23,893 bases of DNA from Zygnema circumcarinatum (Eukaryota; Streptophyta; Zygnematophyceae; Zygnematales; Zygnemataceae), in NCBI GenBank assembly GCA_037447605.1, contig CM074816.1, positions 1,288,120-1,312,012 on the forward strand, given 5' to 3'. Positions 10,535 to 21,000 of the stretch are shown piece by piece. How positions within the stretch are numbered: position 1 is the first letter of the stretch; each line of letters begins with the position of its first letter. Both the position numbers and the translations under genes were made by a program. Under the pieces are notes generated by a model. That model did not search any database, had not been told where the DNA came from, and saw only the letters and a program-made list of their open reading frames with translations.

Positions 10535-10927
10535 CCCCTAACTCTCTCCCTCTAGGAGTGCTGAGCAGGGCTTCTATGCTACAGCAATGGGAATAATAAT
10601 TATTTTTTCATTCCTGTTAAATTTCCATACCCGTTGAATTTCCATCACCTACTTCAACTTTTTTGGTAAGCAAACAGAAGAATGTAAAATTGAAAGGAGA
10701 AGCACCTGGATCAGGACCAGACTTACTAGCACAAGCCGCCTGCATCCGGAGTTGACAGTGAGAACGAGAAAAAAAACCTCAAAAAAAAACCTGAAGGTAA
10801 GCTTCCGGCAGCAATTCCACAGGAAAAAATTGTGTCCCCGGATCAGAAATTAGGCAGCGGTTGCAGGGATTGCATGTGAACTCCCTTCCCATCCCATCAT
10901 CATTGGCATGCGTTCATCCGAGATAGC

Positions 10928-11004
10928 CATGTCATGCCCTGTCATGCCATATCATGCCATGTGATGCCATGCCATGCCATTCCATGCCATGTCATGTCAT
11001 GTCC
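10928..11004. repeat. Degenerate pentamer repeat (CATGC/CATGT)n
   Basis: About 15 units of a five-base repeat varying between CATGC, CATGT and CATTC. Unit length and lack of spacers make it a simple tandem repeat, not a CRISPR array. Confidence 0.88.
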
Positions 11005-11330
11005 ATTCGATGTGTTTCAAGGACGAGCGTTTCAAATATTTGAAGGGGGAGTCGGCGCAGCAGGAACAAGGGGAGCCGGAAAACGGCTCCGCTTGCTTCC
11101 TGCAACTGCTAGCTGCCCCGCCCTGCTCCAGACATTGCAAGGTTCTATGGAGCGAAATTCCAGAGATCAGTTCCGGACGATAACTAGGAGAGGTCCAGTT
11201 TTTGTAATGTGAGCGGGGCAGTTCGCCAGCGTGGCAATAGGACAAAATATCTTGGAAAAAGTGTTTATAAAATGATTTTTACCATTGTGGTCGGAAAATG
11301 CGGCAGACCAATAGGAATCGCCTCAATTGG

Positions 11331-11671
11331 CACGTGGAAATTGTTGGTATTCTGCACGAGGTGGATCCGCACCTCCGGTGGCCGGATTGAACACGCCACG
11401 TCGGAATTTTTTGAACCCTGCCTTTGAAACGACAAACGTGTCACTTGTTGGTAATCGCGGACGACGAGTCCAACGACTTTGTATCGTATCGTATCATTTG
11501 GCAGAACGGTATTCGGTGATCGCGATATTTGGAAAGTTGCAGTGTCCTTTTCGCTATTGCGAACCGCCGTGGAGCTCCTCCAATGGGACTTCGCCACGTG
11601 GAGGAAAGTGCACACGTGTCCAATGGGAATCCGTCACGTGTACAGAACTGGACGTGTCGAATCCCCATTGG
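11331..11671. promoter_or_regulatory. G-box / CCAAT cluster
   Basis: CACGTG occurs at 11331, 11595, 11613 and 11635, with further ACGT cores near 11397, 11436 and 11651. CCAATGGGA occurs at 11580 and 11620, each 15 bases before a CACGTG, so a CCAAT plus G-box module is repeated with an exact 40-bp period. CCCATTGG follows at 11664. In plants CACGTG boxes bind bZIP and bHLH factors; a role here is inferred from clustering about 400-700 bp upstream of THADA. Confidence 0.5.
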
Positions 11672-11771
11672 GTAAATTGGCGCATTGACAGGGACTGGCT
11701 TTGAGGATGCAAGCGTAGGGTCCAAAGTTTGGAGCTTTCGGCACAGAGCCTCATCTGTCCCTGCATACAGA

Positions 11772-11997
11772 AGTTAAGGTTTAGGGTTTAACGCCGAGGG
11801 TTAGGGTTTAGGGTCTAGCGCCAGGTTTAGATCCTTCAGGGTCTCCCTCAATTTTCGCATCCCTCTACTCTGACAATTTGCCTGTTTCAACGCCATCGCT
11901 GAAACCACGAAAGCTCCTTAAACCCGAAACCTCTCAACCCTATGCCCTGAACCCTTAACCCTACTCTCCACCCTATGCCTTAAACCCTGAACCCTAA
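11772..11997. repeat. Degenerate telomere-type heptamers in opposite orientations
   Basis: TTTAGGG-oriented copies lie at about 11778-11830 and CCCTAAA/CCCTGAA-oriented copies at about 11918-11997, just before the THADA start codon. The two blocks are inverted relative to each other. AAACCCTAA words (telo-boxes) are known promoter elements in plants, so these could be regulatory, or they could be decayed interstitial telomeric repeats. Confidence 0.6.
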
Positions 11998-12033
11998 TTC
12001 TTAAGCCCCGCAACCCGGCGAGGCCTCTGCGCC

Positions 12034-15000
12034 ATGGCCTCCCGCTTCCGCCGGGAACAGCGGCGGCGGCGGTGGGCGGACAGCGGCACCGTCTTCCCGG
12101 CCTACTACGTGCCAGCTGTCGAGCGCCTGCTCCCCCCCGCTGGCCGCCATATGGCAGCCTCTGCGCTCGGCGTGGAGCTTCTGCAACTGACACGTGTCGG
12201 CTCGAGCTATGCAGAGATGGCGCATATGAAGGCGCTTCCACCCGCTCTTGGAGCTCTGTGGGAGGCTGCCCTCCTCTCTCCCTCAGGGAGGGAGGGGGAG
12301 AGGAAGAGGGAGAGAGAAGCCTCTCTCGAGGCGGACTTGGCAGCAGGTTTGTGCTCAGCAGAGATCTATTGTCTAGTTACTTAGTTAGTTAGTCTAGTTA
12401 GTTATAACTTTGTCTAGAATTGAGTGACTTAAGCGCTTCATGGAGTTGAGGGGCATTTGGATAAAGCCAACCCTAAGTCTAGTGTGCGTGCTGACATTTT
12501 ATCCGAATTCCGGCCTTTCCTGACGTAATGTCGTTTTAACCTTGACTGTACAACTAGTGTTAACTTCAATAATAGCTCCGCTACATTGACAAGTGTTAAG
12601 TTTTACTGTAGCTGTGCTACAAACCTTAATTGGAAGACTGATAAGACTTCTATACGAATTCAAACTGTAAAATTGCCTTCAGCTCGAATCCTAATCCCTC
12701 AATTTCCTAAATTCTTTACTCTAACTTTAAAATTTATCCCTGATTAACCTTAAGAAGCCTCTTGCCTTTTATCAGGATCAATTTTGAAGCTTGAAAAAAC
12801 TTGCAGGCTCATTAATATTGGACCTTTGCTCTGTTTTTCCATGTTTGCATGTTTCAGGTCTGCGTCTCTATGTAGAAATTCTGTTCTTGGAAAATTCCAG
12901 ACCAATACATAGAAGCCTGTTGGCCTATCTCATAAAGTTCCCAAAGGAACACGTGTCACGCCTAGATGACGCCATCTGGCAGTGCTGTCACGACTACGCT
13001 CCGGGAGGCTCCAAGTATCGACGATTTGCTGTGGGGGGAGCAGCGGCTTCCCTTACAGCTGCCCAGTTTCAGGTACATTTCTTGCTAACTTAGAAGGAGA
13101 TATCTTGCCAACTGAGAAGGAAATTTCTTGCTGACTAAGGAGGAGATTTCTTTCTGCTACAAAGACTACTGGGTTCTTCGCGTCGAGCTGAGTTTTTGAG
13201 GTTTTTTTGGGCTTTCTGAGTGCACTTCTGTTGACTTGTGGAGAGGCAGCTACGTCTGTATGGTTCACATGTATATGTTTTTTCACTTGGGATCGCTGTA
13301 TTTGAAGATTAGATTGACTGTGAAAGCAGTTTTTGACATCACTTCTTCCGCTCACATTTCTTCCCTTTGGGTCTGAAAGGGTTAATTTCTGGAGATTGTA
13401 TACTTTACTTCCATTCTGTATCATTTTCACTCATTTCACTTTGATTTGTACAGAACAGGTTTTGCTAGACGGTGCGGGACGCAAATGTGCAAGAATTCTT
13501 GTCAAGGCGCTGAGCTTCGACATTTCATATGCGTTGGCCGTTTCACGGAGCGGAAGCCGTTTAACGCCAGCGAACATGGATGACTGTCAGGAGGCTCTCT
13601 CATCCATCTACTACCTCCTGCAGCGCTTTCCAGAGCAGTTCAGATCACCCCCCATTCTTGAGCCTAAAAATCCGGATCAAATAAATCGAATTAATGAACT
13701 GGACACGTTAATAAGTCAGCCTGACGCTACACTAGGAGTCGGGAGCACTTTCATTGGAGAAGATGGCGTGAGAAGGGAGGAAAGAGGAGTGAGAGCGGCT
13801 GTGACTGATATTGAACCAAAAGAAGCATTCGAGGCAGTAGTGAATGTCTTATTAGACGTTCTTCAGATGGGAGTATTGACACAAGACTGTTCCGTGGCAG
13901 CTGCCGTCAGTCTATGTGCCGCAATTCAGTTGTCAGTTCATTCGTCTGCCGAGCCGGAGTTTCTTTCTCTATATTTGGCTCGATCCTTTTTTTCGGCAGA
14001 AAAGGAGGAGAAGTGGGGAAGCCATGGAGGTAGAGTGAGAGAAGAGGATGAGAGAGGCGAGAGCGGAGAACATTTGGAGTTCAGCCTGCTGGACGGGGAA
14101 AAGGGAGAGGCGACGGAGGAGAATGCAGTAGAGGCGGTAATTAGGGTTTGCCGTAAGAGTACTTTGAAAAAGGAAGCGAAAAAATTTGCAGAATTTAGTC
14201 ATCTATGTTGGCTGCGAGGTCTCCTCACCGCGATCCCTAGAGAAGCTCTATGTGCGCATCTCCTGTGGAGGAAAACTGTAGGCTCCAATCTGAGTCATGG
14301 AAACGGAAGCGTTGACTCTAGTTTGACCGGTCCAGCATGTGATCGTAGGCGTTCTTGGACTCTGCTTTTCGACGGAATTTTACCCAAAATCTGTCGTTAC
14401 TGTGAACTGTCCACGGACGCACATTTCAAGTTCCATGCAGTTACATGTCTGCAAATATGTCTTCAGCAGATGAAAGCTGCAATTTTGGATGGAACGGAAG
14501 CGGCTATGGCTGACGTGGCATCAGAGAAGGCTGGCCTGAATTTTCCGGCCTATGAGGCGGTGCCAGGTGGCACGATCTCACGAATTCTGCAGATGGTCTG
14601 GAATAATTGGGAAGATCCGGTCGCTCAAACTGTAAAGCAGGTCCAAACCGTTTTTGATTTGTTGGTAGATGTAGTGCAGGCTGTGTCTGCGACAAAGAAA
14701 AGCAAGAATCAGAGAATTCTTAAGAACTCTACAAATCTTGATAAAGTGAAGCACGTTGAAAGCCATGAAACTGTGGTTGTAGGAGCAGAGGGGGTGAAAG
14801 GCTTTAGTTCAGACACGTGTGAGTGGGACGAGGAAGGAGGTCTCGGATTAGGGGAATTAGAGCAAGGATGGATGGATGAAGAAGCGCAGGAAGCGGAAGA
14901 AACTAATAAAAATACTCCTTCTGATGCTGAGCTGATTATAGTAGAATCTACGGGTAAATTAGGGTTAGAAGAGGACCTTCTTAAGGACGGGGCATGGATT

Positions 15001-18000
15001 GACACAAAGCTCTTCTTAGAGAGAATAGCAATGGACCTTTTGCAAGCAGGAGGGCATCGGAAAGGGCGATACGTACCTCTTGCCTCTCTCTCCTTCAAAA
15101 TTGGGGCTTTGAAATGTTTACAAATGGACCCGTATTTGCTGCACGAATCGATTGCGGCTATTTCTGACGACGGAGTTTGCTGTTCTGTCAGTTCCTTTTT
15201 AAAGACTTTCTTAGAAAGACTGAGGGAGGAGTGTCAAAGGGAGGAGGGAGGAGCCTTGGAAGGGGATGCCAGGTGGCGCCGTCTCTGGGTGCCACCTGTC
15301 CTGAAAGCCCTCCTTGGAACCAACGGAAAACTTCGTGCAAATGTGACAACATATGCACTTCCTGTTGGTCTGCTAATGGATAGAGACAGCCTTTGGCCTA
15401 TGGTAGCCTTCATTCTTGACATGGAACACCGAAAAGATGAAGGGGTGAGAGTGGTAGGAGAGAGAGATGCTGAGATGGGAGTGGAGGGGGCAAACCCTAG
15501 ATTTCTGAAAAACCCCAGAGGCCCTAAAAAGGGGTGGAGTGAACTGGAGGGGGCGGAGGGGCTACCACTTGATGCTTCTGCAGATCAGAGAGTGGGAGGT
15601 TTGGTGTCAGTTTTGAAGGTAGCACGGATTTTAGCTCTTGTAGATGGAGGAATGGAGAATCTGTTTGAGGAGCCTCAGGTAGAAGTAATAGAACATTCGA
15701 AATTTGGGGTGAAATTGACATGGAACGGGACATGGAACAAGGGCTTGTCTGAAATGGAACAAATGGAGGGTGCTTTGGTGGAAGGAAATGGGGGAGAGAG
15801 AGAGAGGGGGAGGGAGAGGCAGCGGGGCAGGAGAGAGAGGGTCGGTGGGGGGATTCAGATTCCTTTTGTGTTTTTGAGGAGTTCTGTGATTCACAAAGAC
15901 GATGGATTGAGAGTGGATGCTGCAGAACTCCTTTCTTTGAATCCGCGAACTTCTGCGATGCCAACTGTACTAGAACTGAAACTGCTGAGGTTTGCGATTC
16001 CATTCAATTTACGGTGCTCCTCAACGGCATTCCGTATGAGGTGGACTAGCCTCATGAAGAAATTCTTTGTACGGATGCAAAATGCTCTGGAGAGGAAAGC
16101 TGTGGAAGCTGCAAAAGCGACAGGAAATTTGAAGGTATCTGAAAACCTCAAGAATTCCAGGAACTCTAAAGTTTCGGGCGTGAGACTGAAAACAGCGAGT
16201 GTGGAGAGGAGGAAGATGCTGAGAAAATGGGGTTTCGGGGGTGAGGGAGATGTGGGTTTGAGAGGAGGGGTGAGGGTTTCAGAGCGAGAGGAGGATGATG
16301 AGGCCGGGAGCGATGGCTTCATAGAGAGAGAGAGAGAGGAGGGGGAGGAAGGAGATGAGAAAGAAGCGAGTGTGGGAGAAGTGCAGGAGTTCTTGATTTG
16401 GTTAACCAATTTACTCACTAATTCCCTTTACCCGGGGGCACCTTATGAGCGGAAAAACATGGCAATGGAGCTTTATAATGCGATTATTGAAGTATGGAAT
16501 CCTGTGGAGGCCCTTGCATCATGGGAACGTGCAAAAACCAGAAACAGTTTAGCAAATACGGTAGTGGATAACGGAACAGCAAAGACGGAAGAGCTGCATG
16601 GAGAGCCGTTCTTTCCGTTCCAAGAAGGCCTGCTTTCGTCAGGGGGAACTTTTGCCCTAATTGGAGCGGCTGTGGATAGCTGGGATAGGCTGAGAGAGGG
16701 ATCGTTTACTCTTCTGCAAAAATACCCTACTCCCTTTCCAGGTGTGAACGGAGCTCCGGAGGTAGAGGATATATTGAAGTGGGTCAAAGGACTGATTTTG
16801 AGTCCGAGAGTGAGAGAGGCAGATGCAGGGGCTCTCATCCTACGGCTCATATTTAAGAAGTACGTGATCGAGCTCGGATGGAAGGTTAAGATGCATCCTG
16901 AACCGAAAGTCGTATGTTTGAAAGGAAAGGGAGATGATGAGGGTGAGAAGGGACACTTGGCAGATGCAGGTGATGCCATGTGGCAGTACGTGGAATCTTT
17001 GAATGATTGGTTGGAGGCAGGAGTGGTAGAGGGAGAGAGGGATCTAGTGAGTGCGTGCAAACGTAGCTTAGTGCATGGGATTTTAGTGGCTATTAGATAT
17101 AGTATGGAGGAGATAGAGTGGAGTTCAAGGCCGGTAAGGAGGAGGAGGGAGGAGTTGAGAGTGGCGTTAGAGAGGTTGCTTGGCCTCGTATTGAGAGTGA
17201 CTTCTTTGGCCCTGTGGGTGGTCTCGGCGGATGCATTGAAGGTACCGAGAGAGAGGGAGGGAGAGGAGAGGGATGGAGTGGGAGGGGGAGGGAGTGGGGG
17301 AAAAGTGGAGGGAGAAGCGAGGGTGCTGAAGAAGGAGAGAGAGGTGGATGTTTGTCTGGATGTGAGTGAGGGCAATGAGGTCGTGGCGGAAGGAGAGATG
17401 TACGAGATAAACAATGGAGAAGAGATGTGGGAAGAGGGAGAGGATTTGGAGGAATGGGAGGGGGATATGGAGGGAGAGGGGCTGGCTCCAAGAGAGCAAA
17501 TGGTTATGGTGGGATGCTGGCTGTCGATGAAGGAGGTAGAACCCTAAACCCACGCCCTAACCCTAATACCCTCAAAATTCCTGGAAAGGGAGAAATTAAG
17601 CTAAATTTCAGTTGCAACGGGGTGATATTCTATAGATTTTCATGTTAAGCGATCGCTAATGTGCTTTCGAATTATTGTTTTGCAAGTCCGGTCATCACGA
17701 TTGTAAACTTTGGAGTCTTAAATTCCTTATTTAGCTGATGTTTTTCTGTGTTTCAGGTGAGCCTGCTCCTTGGCTCCTTAGCTCACGCAGTTCCGTTGCC
17801 GGGAGCGGAACCGGATACCAACGGAAATACGGAGGACACAACGGTTAACGGAGACACAGAGCCGGACATGGAACCCGACGGCGAACAGCCGTTGCTCAAT
17901 GCACAACAGTTGCAGGTGAACCCCCCTCTCCCACGACCCTAAGAACCCAATTTTATCATAATTATATTTCCAAACAACGCTAAAAAACTCTGATCAGAAA

Positions 18001-21000
18001 ATCTAGACTCTGAAATCGAAAAGAAAAACCGTAAAACTCAGGACTATCAAAAAGCCGGAACCCTACAAACGGTAACATTCAAATGCTCTTGAAAATGTTG
18101 AATTCTGCATAGCTAAGTGCTGGCTATGCAGAACTACCGGATTCGTCATTTTGTTGGCCCGAAATTTTTTTTAAGCCCGAAAAACCCAAGAAATCCGGAC
18201 TTGCCCTTTGTTCGTTCTTTATTCTACTTGTCTCTCTATTTATTTTTCCCTGTAAGCAGGCGATAGGGGAGCATTTTCTGAGCGTGCTACTGGCTCTAAA
18301 GCATAATGGAGCCATAGATAAAACGAGAGCAGGCTTTATTGCTCTCTCCGAGCGATTGCTTCGATCCGAGTCCTTTGAGTGAGTTTCTATTACAAAGTGT
18401 GAGAAAGAAGCAAAAAAAGCATTTACATTGTACGTTTTCTCGTCTTGAGAGGAACTTGAACTTCAAAATATCAGCTTGTTTATGAATGAGGCTTACAAAT
18501 TCTCCCTCTCCCTCCCATCTTCTTCTCTTTCTCTTCTCCTCTCTCTCTCTGTTCCCCTCCCCTTTTCCTTTCTCCTTTACTCTCCCTTCTCTTCTCCCTC
18601 CCTATTCTCTCGTTGCCTCTCTCGCTCCCGTCTTTCCATTCCCCCCCCCCCCCTCTTCTCACCCTCCCCCCCTCTCTCTCTTTTCTCCCCCTCCCCCTCT
18701 CCCGCTCCCCCTCCCAACCTTCCTTCCCACCCCCTCCTCCCACTCCCCCCTTCCCCACTCTCTCCCTCTCCCCTCTCCCCTCCTGCCTCCCTCCCCCTCC
18801 TCTCCCTTCCCCCCTCTCGCCCTTCTCCCCCTCCCCCGCTCCCACCCCCCCTCCCCTTCCTCCTCTTCCCTTCCCCCCCTCCCNNNNNNNNNNGACAGGG
18901 AGTGGGAGGGGGAGAGGGAGGCGGAAGGGGAGAGGGAGAGGGAGAGCGTGAGAGAGAGGGAGAGGGGGAGGGAGAGGGAGCAAGACGGGGGGAGGGAGAG
19001 GGGGAGCGTGAGAGAGAGGGAGAGGGGGAGGGAGAGGGAGCAGGACATGGGGAGGGGGAGGGAGAGGGAAACAGAGAGAGGGAGAGAGAGGCAGGGAGGG
19101 AGAAGTCAGACGGCATGGTTCCGCAAGTGCACGCATTCAACTCCCTCCGCGCGGCCTTCAACGACGCCAACCTCACCACCGACATGTCCGGCTTCTGCGC
19201 TGAGGGCCTGCAGGCGGCCATTGCCGCCTTCTCCTCGCCCCATTGGGAGGTGCGGAACAGCGCCTCTCTCGCCTTCACAGCGCTTGTCAATAGGACGCTC
19301 GGGTTCATGAATATCATGCAACAGGAAACGGCTCGGAGAGCAATCACTGGGTTCGAGTTTTTCCACAGGTGGGCTCTCTATCTCTCTCTCACTCACTCTC
19401 TCTTTCGCTCTCTCGCTTTCTCTCTCCCTCTCTCTTCCTTTTTCGTCACCTATCTTCTTCTCCTTTTCAGACGTTCTGCAATGGGGTGTTTTCTATCTGG
19501 ACATCAAGGCCTCCGACTTCATCTTCCCCTGCAAAATCTCTGAAGATATAAGATCCAAACTAACCTAAAACCCTTGTTCTGACAAATGCAGGTATCCCTC
19601 CCTCCACCCTTTCCTCTTGGGCCAATTGGAAGTCGCCACGTGTCTCCTCGACGGACCCGCAGGCGCTCCCTCGACGTCTGAACCGCTTCACCCCAGCCTT
19701 TGCCCTGTACTGATTCTGCTTTCCCGCCTGAAGCCATCCGTAATCAATACCAAGCAAGACGATTGGCTGAGCCCTTCCGCCTTCCTCCCATTCGTCAGCC
19801 GCTGCGCCCTCCAACGGAATCTCCATGTGCGCGTTTTAGCGTCGCGGGCCCTCGCGCCACTTGTCGCCTCCCAGGACGTGACACGTGTCCTCCTCGGAAT
19901 GGCTCACATTCTCCCCCTCGTTGCCGATGGGCCCGGTCAGAATCCAGACGGAACGGCGAATCCGATTGCGCCACGTGGCAGTGGGGACCGGCTGGAAGAC
20001 GGGGGAATGCCAAGTGGCGGGCAGGGATTGGGTAAACTGAGAACGTACAACGCTGTGCATGGAACCTTACTGCAGATGCACTCGTTGCTGGTGACGTCAA
20101 GGAGCTCTATTGCTGACGCTGAAGCAAGGGAGAGGATCATACTATTGCTTCTACCGGAGCTGGAGGCTCGGGATTGGCTCGGAAACCCATATAAATGTAA
20201 ATGCTATCTAGTAGTGCGTGAGTTTCTGAGGGTTTTGGCCGTGCTGGGAGAGCTGGGAGAGGGAGAGAGAGAAGAGGGAGGAGAGATAGGAGAGAGAGGA
20301 GGGAGAGGAGAGAAGAAGGGGCGGAATTTGAACGAGAGTCGGCCTATCGATAGTTATCCTGAAAACCCTAAAAGCCTTGAAATTATTGCAAACCCTAAAG
20401 ACCCCAAAGTTTTGGCGACGGAGGTAGCAACGATATCTCTCGATATGGAGATTAGGAGGGAGTGGGGGGTTGTGGATGCAACATTCGTTAAATTGAGGGA
20501 ACAAGCGGCGGAAATTTATTTCAAGATGGGACTCTTTTTGGAGGGGGATGAGGTCCACTTTGGTGAATTTTTTCAACGTCTCAAAGCAGCACTAGAGGAC
20601 GAAATGTATGAAGTAAGGTTGGCTGCATTGAAGTTTTTGAAGAAGGCAGCTTCGGGAAGCATAGGTGGAGGAGTTTCCGGGCAGGCGGAAAAAGTTTTGG
20701 CCTGTGTTCAACCAATCCTAGTCGAGCTTTTGGTCAAAGAGGGGCATCCGCAATGCATGCGTCGAATTTTGCAGGTTATGTTCATGTGGAGCTCAAGAAC
20801 TGGAAATTTTTGGACTCGGGCAGGTGGGGAAAACAGGTCGGTAGAAGCAGAAGATAGCTTTGAGGGGCAGACCAATGGGGGGTTGACAGGTGGATCTCCG
20901 AACGAAAGTTTTTCCTTGCAGCTTTGGAAAAAGATACTAGAGATTTTTGAACGTTCTCGACAAATGAAAACGAAGGAAATTGCTCTGAAGTGTTTGGGCA

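Larger units (their letters stand above)
10144..12033. promoter_or_regulatory. Shared upstream region between divergent genes
   Basis: A 1.9-kb region separates the minus-strand J-domain gene start (10143) from the THADA start (12034). It contains no supported gene. It holds a (TC)n microsatellite, a CATGC-type pentamer array, a cluster of CACGTG boxes with paired CCAATGGG words (11331-11671), and telomere-like heptamers near the THADA start. The head-to-head arrangement makes bidirectional control possible, but the distance is large enough for two separate promoters. Confidence 0.55.

Noticed and set aside
10928-11004. CRISPR-like short repeats
   Set aside because: Five-base tandem units without spacers in a eukaryotic intergenic region; a simple microsatellite.
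15524-17553. Long minus-strand open frames opposite THADA exon 3
   Set aside because: They are antisense shadows of purine-rich coding sequence, giving Ser/Pro/Leu-rich translations with no domains.
18476-19543. A 355-codon open frame crossing the N gap, and antisense frames of similar size
   Set aside because: The left half is intronic C/T tract and the N run is unknown sequence. Only the part from about 19105 to 19368 matches THADA; the tail after 19368 reads through an intron.
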